Source: Oasisia sp. SBJ-2009
Taxonomy: Eukaryota; Annelida; Polychaeta; Sabellida; Siboglinidae
Assembly (NCBI GenBank): GCA_964017155.1
Contig: OZ024858.1
Span: forward strand, 21,976,157-22,040,156
DNA length: 64,000 nucleotides
Direction: 5' to 3'
The position numbers and the translations under genes are program-made. The notes beneath the pieces were generated by a model. It was given only the letters and a program-made list of their open reading frames with translations. It did not search any database and was not told the origin of the DNA. The number at the start of each line of letters is the position of its first letter. Position 1 is the stretch's first letter. Positions 28,575-38,900 of this stretch are shown in pieces.

Positions 28575-31500
28575 TCACACGGCCGCTGTGTCACACACCG
28601 GCGGCACCACTTCCTCTGTCTCTGTCCCCGATGTCTGCTCGGCAACGTCGCCAGCACATTCACCCTCTCCCGAGGGTTCCTTACAAGTGAGAGTCTCCAC
28701 CGCCTCCAGAGGTCCTGCCTCTCCCTTCTCCTTCCCATCCACTTCAACCGTTCCTTCCCCACCATCCTCCCCCTCCAGGCCGGCCGGTGTCACCTCCTTA
28801 CTCTCAGCCGACCCGTTCTTGTCTTTGCTCTTGTCTTTGCTCTTGTCTTTCCCCGCGACGATCTCCTGGATGTTGTACTTCCGGTACAGCGCGAAGTCCC
28901 TGAGCACGCTCAGACAGCACACGGTGCGGATGACGTCGACGCACACGACGAGTTCCGGCGCGTCGAGGTTCACCCGGTTGGCGGAGCACATCTCCGAGAT
29001 CACCTTGCCGATGAGCGGCAGCACGACGGTGCGGCCGACCTTGTTGTTGTTGCGCACCTTGAAGAGGATGCTGAACGTGTGGCCGCCGAGCTCCTCGCCG
29101 AAGAACGCCGGCAGAACCTCCTCCGCCATCTCCTCGATCTTGTCCTCGTCTGCCTTACACGACGCCATCACCGGCTGCATGCGCAGGATGAAGCGCGACT
29201 TGGTCATCTGTGTCTGGTGCACGTCGGCCATGATGCTGTGCACGAGTTCGTCGGGTCGTGGGACGGTCGTGCGGATGAACACGCAGTTGTTGGCGCCGCT
29301 ACGGACCACCTGGAACCGACGCTCGTCCCACCGCGCCCCCGTCTTCAGGGCGCTCACCTCCTTCCTCAGAGCGGCCTCCACGTCGTCGTCCTCGCTCGAC
29401 GTCGTCGCGTCCTCGCCGTCCTTACCTGTCGGCTAATACACGTGACACAGTGACATGAAGACCTCACTGCAAAGAAATCTAGTGTATATTTTAATATACA
29501 GTGTATTTAGCTGAGCCATCCTGAAACAAAATTATTATAATATATCATCAGCTGGATACACAATGCGGCAAAACAAACTACGCGCATAACACATGGTTTT
29601 ATAGTCCACGACCGTAATTAGGAAATTCCACAACAGTCCGTGCTTCGTTCAGATTCTGCTACAAAGTCCACGCCAAAGCCAACTTACATTTGAGCACAAA
29701 CACACTAAGGAAAGCAGGCTTGGGTAACAGTATTAATATATTCATTACGTAATAGTAACGACTACACATATTGAAGTAAAGTAATAGTAATACATTGTAG
29801 GTTGAACAAGAACACTTTGTATTTTAAACAGAAAGCAACGTAACAGTAACTCACTTTTTATATAATGTTAGTATTTTTGTTACTTGTCGTTTTCAAAGTT
29901 CGTCTAACAGACGTGACACAGCTGGATACACAATGCGGCAACACAAACTACGCGCATAACACATCACTATGATTATGGAATAACTTACCTGTGAACATTC
30001 GGGCATCTGGAACATTATCTATGTTTAGAAAGTGTTTAAAGACATATCTTTTTATTATACATTAATTATTATACATTTATTATACATATTATACATACAT
30101 TAATAATTAATATTTTAATTAATTCAAATTATTGTGAAATGACGGACACTGCTTTAGAATTTCTGTTTAGAGTTATACAGGTTTTAATCAGTGTTAATGT
30201 TTTAGATTAATGTATAGATACTTTACAGTACATAGATTTAGTAAATGTTTTGATTTTATATTAATTTATATAATTTACAGAGATTTAGTACTATACATCT
30301 TTAAAAGTGTTTAATTTATTTTAAATTGATTTATCTGATTTATATAATTTACATACAAAGATTTACTAGTGTACATCTTAAACCAAAGTTTGATTTTATT
30401 TATATCTTTTTATATAATTTACATTTATAAATACATTTATTATATGTCTTGTACAGCGCATTGATCCGCCATGCGGGAATTAGCTATAGAAAAACAGTTT
30501 TATTATTATATGTATAGTCCATGAATGTAATTAGGAAATTCCACAACATTTCATTCAGATTCTGCTACAAATTCCACGCCAAAGCCAATTACATTTGAGC
30601 ACAACAAACACACTAAGGAAAGCAAGCTGGGGGTAACAGTATTAATTTATTAATTATGAATAGCAACGACTACAAACACTGTTCAAAGTAATAGTAATAC
30701 ATTGTAGGTTGAACAAGAACACTTTGTAATTGTAACTCACTTTTTAGATAATGTTACTTGTCGTTTTCAAAGTTCAATTTGAATTGTGCTTATTTCAGTC
30801 TGATTATTTAATTATTTACAAGAAATAAATTACACCACCCACTGAACTGATGTATCATGACCCTCAGGGTGACAGTTTACCTAGTACGAGACACTGGGAC
30901 AATCACTGTTTGGAGTGGGTTCTCCTGTCAATTAATTATCACCCATTTCATACATCCGTATGGATTTAGTGGCTGTCTGCACACTATTATACCTACACAA
31001 CAGCCATATGAACTATATCCTGATGTATCTGTGTCAACAACTACCTGGCCGCTAAGCAGCCTTGATGATAGGTTTGCCACTCATAGTTTCCACAGCCAGA
31101 AGGCCGAGTGTTTTTGTGTCTGCTATTTTATATCCAAAAGCAAAGAAATCCAGGCTTTTCCATGCCACTTGATAAATACCAGTCATTTCCTGAAATTCCA
31201 CGCTTTTCAAGTAGCTTGTCGGAAAATAGCTCAGATGAGCTAATGTTATCAAATTCACATGTAAACCGACGTTAAATGAAGCTTCTTGTATCCTGTAGCA
31301 CCATATCACTGTGGAGTAATTTATTTTATTAACACAAACATTACAGAAATTCAACTAAATTGTATTATAAATACAAACCCTGGTATCCAAAACAAATTTC
31401 GATAGGGCTGATTTCACTTACAAACTTTACAAAGTATAGGTATAAGCACAACTCTAACACTGGTTTGCAAAATATACATCATAAATATATATAATATACA

Positions 31501-32287
31501 TCATAAACCACAAAGCCAAATGGGGTCAGAATATGCCAGTGTGTAATAATAAGGTATGAAACCCATCTGCTTACTTGTGCTATGTAATAATATTTAATGA
31601 CTTCTTTTGCGCCAATATCCTTGAAGATCAAGCTCAGTGGCGTGACAAAAGCAAGGAATTAAGCAAACTTGTAATCGAAAACAATGTGTGAGTCGTCAAT
31701 GGATGGACGAAGAAGTTAGGATGCTAAGGAGGATAGGCAGCATTAAAGAGATAGGTTTTTAGACGTCGACGGAATGAAACTCTATTACCTTCCGATTTAA
31801 CACTGGCAGAAAGCGAATTCCATACCGCTGGTGCAGCAACCGAGAAAGTTCAGGTCCCGGCTTTCGTTTTCACCCGAGGGATGTAAAGAGGGTTACTTCT
31901 GGTTGAGCATAGCTGTCTGGAATTTTTTGTTGGAGTTAGCATTGAATTTAGATATGCTAGTTGTGTCGATGGAGTGCTTGATAGGCTACTGTACACATTT
32001 TGAAAATGATGCGATAGTGCACAGGGAGCCAATGCAATGATTTTAGAAGCGGCACTGAGCGAGAAAGATGTAACCACCTTGTGCTCTTGCCCGTACAGCT
32101 GGTCGGCGTACTCGTTGAGCAGGTTGTACGCCTCCCGCACGGCCTCCCTCTCCCGGTTGTTGCATGTGATGAGGAACCCCCTCATCCCGGGCTCGAGGGC
32201 ATGTAGTCGACTGGCGCCCTTCTTGTTGTAGCTCTGGACGTAGTAGGACTTCTTCCTCTTCTGTCCCTGTCTCTGTCCCTCACTCAT
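28575..32287 (-). CDS. THUMPD1: THUMP domain-containing protein 1 (tRNA ac4C adaptor)
   Basis: Two exons, 32287-32078 and 29420-28575, give 351 aa (human 353). The homologue of yeast Tan1, it brings the acetyltransferase NAT10 to tRNA Ser and Leu to make N4-acetylcytidine. The start is the ATG at 32287 (MSEGQRQGQKRKKSYYV). Visible landmarks are LEPGMRGFLITCN (31-43), EAYNLLNEYADQLYG (52-66), an acidic linker, EAALRKEV (85-92), FQVVRSGANNCVFIRT (106-121) and the THUMP region to about residue 250 with TVCCLSVLRDFALYRKYN. A Lys/Ser/Asp-rich tail (KSKDKSKDK) and an acidic C-terminus follow. The exon 2 acceptor fits phase only after the AG of gtaag (29421-29422), five bases past a stronger-looking CAG, so that border is less certain. 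The 2.66-kb intron holds retroelement fragments. Confidence 0.93.
29540..30790 (+). mobile_element. retroelement debris with internal segmental duplication
   Basis: Positions 29968-30055 translate in one frame to LWNNLPVNIRASGTLSMFRK followed by CLKTYLFII, the typical C-terminal end of non-LTR retrotransposon polyproteins. Flanking it, about 29597-29905 and 30510-30775 are diverged copies of each other (shared gtaattaggaaattccacaa, gtaatacattgtaggttgaa). The phrase gctggatacacaatgcggca occurs at 29550 and 29923. The debris lies within the THUMPD1 intron. Confidence 0.7.
31720..32060 (+). mobile_element. dispersed repeat fragment
   Basis: The stretch agataggtttttagacgtcg ... gcgaattccataccgctggt ... 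gggagccaatgcaatgattt has the order of blocks of a widespread non-autonomous repeat. A related copy is at 49790-49930. It ends next to THUMPD1 exon 1, within the intron. Confidence 0.45.
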
Positions 32288-33599
32288 GGCCGAATGATGC
32301 TGTGTCACTGCAGCAGATTACACACGATTAACACCATTCGGTCGATTTTATCTACAACTGCTAATTTATCGTAGTATGCTTTAAATTACGGTGGAGCATA
32401 ATTGTCGATGATGAGTACGACGTTCCGACCCGACCGTTATGCTCCAAAGTAAGTTAAATCATGCGACAATAAACCATTCTTCGAGCACATAAACAATTAT
32501 AGATATGCAATAACTGCTAATTTGTTTAGTTTCTAAATCTGGAAGATTCAGGATGGTTCACGAGGCTCATCTAGAGACTGTATCATTATAATGATTGTGA
32601 AATTTATATTATCGTTTTTATGAACTCATAACTTTGATTATATTCTTCACAACTGATAATAATATGTTATTCACATGTTGAAAATGATCACCCGCTGCCA
32701 TACACTTTAACTGGTGTCACATAAACAGCAATGCCAATGGCAATGGCAATGCCAATGCCATGGATTTTGCAATTTGAAAAGCCTTTGAAAAATGCTCTTT
32801 GAAGGCTTAAATGCCAGACTACATTCCAATTCATCATGTATTGCACGTTGTATATGGCAATAAAGCTTTATTATTATAAATGCAATTTCTATTTAATAAT
32901 GGATTTGTTTCTATATTAATTAATGAGCTCATTAATGACATTATTGTGAAATGGACCACAGTCCAGTTACTGAGTTAGAGGAAATTTGAAGACATTCTGT
33001 TTGAGGTTTGAAGCGAAAAGTTGAGGTTGCCATGCTCGGCTATGACATGGCCCGTGGAGTTTCTTGAGAAGTAAATCATTTACTAAATAACATGAACCAT
33101 GAAACTGGTGAATATCGAAACTGGATCATTACATTCGAAAAAAACGCCCTAATATCGTTCGTCGAAACGTGTTGTAGATCTCGCAATACTCACCAGATGG
33201 CACTCATCGAGTAATACCAACTCGGACCCATTCGAACTTTTATTAGTATTCAATGCTATGGTCGAGTCGAGTACGTCGATCATTGTTAGAACCTAGGCAG
33301 TCAGCCAAACTAATTTGCTAATGTAATTCATTACAGTTAAGAGATCATTGGCATAGGGACGAAATTACCATAGGGCGGGCACAGCCGGAGATTCAGTTCT
33401 GCACCCCAAACAAAATGCACCCCAAACAAAACGCTACTGTAAGGGCTACTACGTACGTTCGCTTATTATATGCCGACCCGATCGAATCTCTTCGGAGTGT
33501 TGAATAGGTTCTGAGTAATGTCAGAACCTCGACATACCTGTTGTACGTCTCTGTCTGTAATGACAAGTTGGGTAGTTGTTTGATTGAATACGTCTACCA

Positions 33600-33715
33600 G
33601 GGAAGTATAAAATAACTGTAATTAATGTAAATTGTAATTAAAGCGCTTTAAGCTGTTCTGAGGACTGGGCGTGGTATGTACTGCGCTATATAAGAACTTA
33701 CATTTACTTTTCATA
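33600..33715 (+). mobile_element. SINE/LINE 3'-end fragment
   Basis: Contains aaagcgctttaagctgttct and, downstream, tactgcgctatataagaact, the paired blocks typical of retroelement tails in many animal genomes. It lies between THUMPD1 and POLDIP3. Confidence 0.4.
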
Positions 33716-33786
33716 ATAATATACCTAGTAGGTTTTTGACACGAATATCTTTTTTATTTGCTACACTCTATAATGTGTGTATGTAT

Positions 33787-34062
33787 GTGAGTGCGTGTGC
33801 GTGTGCGTGTGCGTGTGCGTGTGCGTGTGCGTGTGCGTGTGCGTGTGCGTGTGCGTGTGCGTGTGCGTGTGCGTGTGCGTGTGCGTGTGCGTGTGCGTGT
33901 GCGTGTGCGTGTGCGTGTGCGTGTGCGTGTGCGTGTGCGTGTGCGTGTGCGTGTGCGTGTGCGTGTGCGTGTGCGTGTGCGTGTGCGTGTGCGTGTGCGT
34001 GTGCGTGTGCGTGTGCGTGTGCGTGTGCGTGTGCGTGTGCGTGTGCGTGCGCGTGCGCGTGT
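33787..34062. repeat. (GTGTGC)n hexanucleotide array
   Basis: About 44 perfect copies of a GTGTGC hexamer end in GTGCGC variants. Alternating purine and pyrimidine throughout makes the block a candidate for Z-DNA. It lies in the divergent THUMPD1-POLDIP3 spacer. Confidence 0.98.
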
Positions 34063-34185
34063 ATATGTGTAATAATAATAATTAAGTGAATCAATAATAT
34101 GTTAGTACCTTGCATCTATATATAAGTTTACACGCTTCGGTCAACGTTAGATTTCCAATATAATGGGGGTGGCCCTGTTTCGTGA

Positions 34186-35017
34186 CTGTTTCGTGACATA
34201 CACCTAATAGAGTTAATATAAAGTAACAATTTCCACATATACTCAATTTTTTTACGTCAGCGGTTTACTCAGAATGTGACTTTAAAGTCTAAAATTCTAA
34301 CGAAATCCACGATGGTCTAGACGCCGCCATCGGTGACGGGTTAACTTGGCATGGCCAATAAGCGCGCGGCATTCTAGGTATCTGCTGAAGCCGGTCAGCT
34401 TCCTGCGACGTTGTTAAGGGTCAACAACTTCGAGTCTTCGACAGTTCGTTCAGTTGGCGTGACATCTAGCAGTTGCTTATAGACGTGTATCTAAATCTGT
34501 GGTTACATCTATGGTAAACTTTAGTAATTATGCCTTACTGTTCGGCATACGGTTGCAATAATAGTTGAAACAACCGGTAGTATTGAAGAAATTGATTCAC
34601 ATTTGCGGGCGTACTGTTTGGAATCCCTCGACTCCAAGTACAGTTCACTTTGCTCGGTCCATTTTTAGGAGAAATGCTTTGAAGTAGACATGTAGTCATG
34701 TATCATCAGTTGATGGGATGATATCAGCGATAACAATAATAGACAACTTTATATTTACCGTCATCAGCATGTTACGCGCGTTGCCGAGTTGCAGCCATTT
34801 CATGACAACAGCCAAACCCCATGCAGTGAATCTGCGTGAAGAGCGCCTCGATCACCGTCGTGACGTCATTCTTCGTCTAAGATGGAGTAGCGCATAGTAT
34901 TTGGATGGCTGGGTGTTAAAAAATATTTTTCTGGTAAACCGCTGGCGTAAAAAAAACTGAGTATATGTGGAAATTGTTACTTTATATTAACTCTATTAGG
35001 TGTATGCCACGAAACAG
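34186..35017. mobile_element. 832-bp TIR transposon with a decayed THAP domain
   Basis: Left arm 34186-34268 and right arm 34934-35017 are inverted repeats of about 83 bp (ctgtttcgtgacatacacct / gtatgccacgaaacag). Inside, from 34530 on the plus strand, MPYCSAYGCNNS is followed by stops. A later frame then reads SKYSSLCSVHF, a stop, and EKCFEVDM. These are the start and the Cys/His part of a THAP zinc finger (C2CH), the DNA-binding domain of P-element-type transposases. Stops and frameshifts make it non-functional. It lies upstream of POLDIP3. Confidence 0.82.
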
Positions 35018-35034
35018 TTAACTTTGTTTTGCCT

Positions 35035-35395
35035 TTAATGTAGCTTATTATAATTATTTTTAATATTATATGTATGTATAATATTATATATACATATATA
35101 TATATATATATTGTTTTTTTATATATGTTTTTGTTATAGTATTTACGGTTTAATTGCACATTTCTAATTTTTTCTTTTATTATTACTATTATGATTTTAT
35201 TAGTATTATCGGAAGCTATATATGTTGTTTAAAGCTTTATTGTATATATGCATTATAATGTATGGTGGCGGCCCAGCACCTATCTAATAGCTCTCGTTCT
35301 ACCATCCTTATTAATAATGTCTTAATTTATTAATGTAGCTTATTATAATTATTTTAAATATTATATGTATGTATAATATTATATTATATAAAAAC

Positions 35396-35490
<95 letters not shown>

Positions 35491-35650
35491 GTTTTTTTTA
35501 TATGTTTTTGTTATAATAATTACGGTTTAATTACACATTTCTAATTTTTTCTTTTATTATTACTATTATGATTTTATTAGTATTACCGTAAGCTATATAT
35601 GTTGTTTAAAGTTTTTTTGTATGTATGTATTATAATGTATGGTGTTGGGT
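35035..35650. repeat. tandem duplication of ~300 bp with (TA)n core
   Basis: The block 35036-35280 (atgtagcttattataattat ... tattataatgtatggtg) recurs at 35333-35645. Each copy carries a TA run; in the second it has expanded to about 90 bp (35403-35490). It lies immediately upstream of the POLDIP3 first exon region. Confidence 0.85.
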
Positions 35651-35962
35651 GATGATGGCCCACTGAAAATAACTGACTTTAATTTTGGACATGAGTTGTC
35701 CGGTTTGGTTGAATACGGTGATCAGATTCAACAAAATATACTGTACTACAAATGGCGCGACAGCTCTAGAATAAACACTGACACTTTTGAGTAGCAAGTA
35801 GAGTTCACTGTCATTGTAAAATTAAACTACACCTAGCTGTATGTTAATGATGTAACATTACAAATTAATTTTTAGTGTGAAACTAAAAAGGAACAGGAAC
35901 TATAAACCGGCAATAGTACAATTAATTTTAACGTGACGCCTCGGAAATACAGCCACACCATG

Positions 35963-38900
35963 ATGGCGGATGTTTCGCTGGACGATTACATTGCCAAGAA
36001 GAGAACAACTTTCACCCGACCAAATGGGTACGATAGCATATTGTAACAAGATGCATAAGAACAATTATGTATCGACAACTTTAGTTTTCATTATATGTTT
36101 GAATAATGAATCACTTTAAAGAATAGATTTCGCTGTCAAACGCAAACAAAAACTACATTCGTTATCGTTCAGCGAATCTTACTTAGACTTAGTACTTACT
36201 CAGTGTTACTGTTAGGCAGACGTGTTTTGCGAGTTCTTCTATTGATCAGCCGACATCAATGTTGTGATGATTATGTTATAGTTACAGACGTTATCACCAC
36301 GCCGGTCCCTCTGCTATCCCTTATGTCCGAAGTCACTGTTGTCCCAAAATGTGTGGATGATAATGTTCCAAGAATATAATAAGTAACGTTTAGACTTTAG
36401 TATGCGTAAATGACTTGAAATGTTTCACAAAAAGTGCATTATGTTAACGCTTGTTAAAGTTAAATGCGAAAATAACGTAATTTTTCTGAGACCTTAAAAT
36501 ATTATATATTTAGGATAAGCCCCCTGACTTCTACACAAACCTGTCGAAAACTTTAAGATTACTCTTTGACACCCGAAGATCCAGAAAGGGAAGTACTTAT
36601 ATAAGCTTTTTAAACTAGGGATAATGTGCATCTGGTCGAATAGCGTAGGGCGGTTCCCAGACAATTTGTATGGACAAGCAGAAACGATTTGAGATTTCGC
36701 GGATTATTCAAATTCGTACAACTGAGATGGTTGAACTGGACGTCATTCGCAGACTTTGAAAGTTTATCGGCAGCAGTCATCAATTTTGAGAGCAGAAACT
36801 TTGTACAATTTTTTAGGCATGATAGTGATATCAAAAGAAACACTTACAACTAGGGGTGCTAGTCATACATCAACGTATGGGGTCTAAAGCGTTAAGTCAT
36901 GAGGAAGTCTAAGTATAAAAATGTTGTAGGTAGAATCAGTCATCATATTAGAACTATTGTAATAAAATAAGATTTTTATCTGTGCTAAATATTTTGAATT
37001 ATTGGTTCTGTGTTGCAGTCCAAATATGGCATCATTTATGACCAGACCCAACCTGAGACAACAGACAATAGTAAGAACATTTGACGCCCGCAACAAACTG
37101 GGCAGTCGGGCAAATGTGACCGTTCAAGACGCACGGCAGAAACTCATTCAGAAGACAAAGTTTGTCGATGCTCGTGCACGCATACAGAGCAAAACGGCCG
37201 TGAAGACCCCAAACCGTTTCACTGATGCTCGCCTGAAGCTGCAACAAAAGAAGGTCATTCAGAGTCCACAGACAGTCGATGGCCGACTCAACATACAGAT
37301 TACGCAGACGCCAACGTTTGATGCCCGTGCCAAGATCGTGGCAAAGAAAGGGCCGACGGTTCAGGTGACCAGCGTGACAGATGCGGGGGACACGTCCGTA
37401 TTTGAGGCTGGTGGGAATCTTGTGAAGATTGTGAGGACAAATCCGGTGACACGAAACACCCAGAAAGTTGGGGTGACGAATGAGTGTAGTATGGCGGGTG
37501 GGCTCATCAGGACGGTAAGTGTCAACTGTCATGTCACTTCACTCATCTCAGATTTAATGCTTGTAGGTATCCGGTAATGATTACTAGATATCTACTTTAT
37601 CTAGCATAGAAGTTGTTGTAATATCCACTATTTTGGTGAAGTTGTATGGACACAGAATACAGCATAATTTATATTATATTTAATGTTTTTATTTTCTTGC
37701 ACATTTGTAATTTCATTAAAGTACCGTGCCAAATGCATCCTCATGTGTAATACCCTGAATTTTCTGCTTCTGATAGTTTGCTTGAAGTGGTGATGTTTTC
37801 TGTGTTTTGCGTTAAAAACCACATTGACACAGATAACACTGATTACATATACTGTGGCCTGTAGATCCAGAACCAAGGTGCAATGCAGCAGAAAATGAAA
37901 CAACAGCAGCAGTGGCAGCAGCAACAACAGTGGCAACAACAGCAGCAGCAACAACAACAGTGGCAACAGAAACAGCAAGAGCAACAGTGGCTACAGAAAC
38001 AGCAATGGCAGCAGCAGCAACAGCAGCAACAACAGCAGCAGCAGCAGCAATGGCAACAACAGCAGTGGCAGCAGCAACAACACCAGCAAACACACGTGAC
38101 AAGAGGACAAGTGCTAATGTCAGGAGACAACATCCACATGATTTCTGCCAACAGACAGGTGAAATGTTGTATGCTCACTTTGGCATTGATTTGTAACGGA
38201 CTTACATTATCACCCCCCAGATATAATAGACTGATGGTGTCTACCCCCTTGTATAACAGACTGACTAGATCTCCCCCAGGTGTAACAGACTGACTATATC
38301 TCCCCCAAGTGTAATAGACTGACAGTATAAGTGTAGACTGACAGTATCTTCCCCCAGGTGAACAGACTGGCAGTATCACACAGTGTGTTGTTGATGACAG
38401 TTACTTGACACAGTGTGTTGTTGATGACAGTTACTTGACACAATGTGTTGTTGATGACAGTTACTTGACACAGTGTGTTGTTGTTGACAGTTACTTGACA
38501 CAGTGTGTTGTTGATGACAGTTACTTGACACAGTGTGTTGTTGATGACAATTACTTGACACAGTGTGTTGTTGTTGACAGTTACTTGACACAGTGTGTTG
38601 TTGTTGACAGTTACTTGACACAGTGTGTTGCTCTTCCAGGTGAACTCTGCCCCAGTTCACGTGACTCGTCCGTTGCGCCAGACCAACTTCCGACCCCAGC
38701 CAACACAGGTGCTGCCCCCGGTGTTCAATTTACGTTGTCAGTAATCATGCATAATAATAGATGTTTATCGTAGGAAGAGAGACCAGGAGAATGACCCTAT
38801 TTGTCATTGAAGTGATGGAGACAAAAATGCCAAATAAATTAACATTTAATAGTTTTTAAATGTAACTGATGCAGTACTTAAAGACACACAACTTTGATAA

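Noticed and set aside
28566..29453. Long plus-strand ORFs of 282-295 codons
   Set aside because: They are shadows of the THUMPD1 exon 2, which matches the family on the minus strand.
31850..32064. Extension of the THUMPD1 first-exon ORF past residue 70 (SFSLSAASKIIALAPC)
   Set aside because: Family alignment stops at YGQEHK, a donor gtggtt is present there, and the following sequence belongs to a dispersed repeat.
37002..37025. POLDIP3 starting in exon 2
   Set aside because: A family-conserved first exon (MADVSLDDYI) lies at 35963 with matching phase, so translation starts there.
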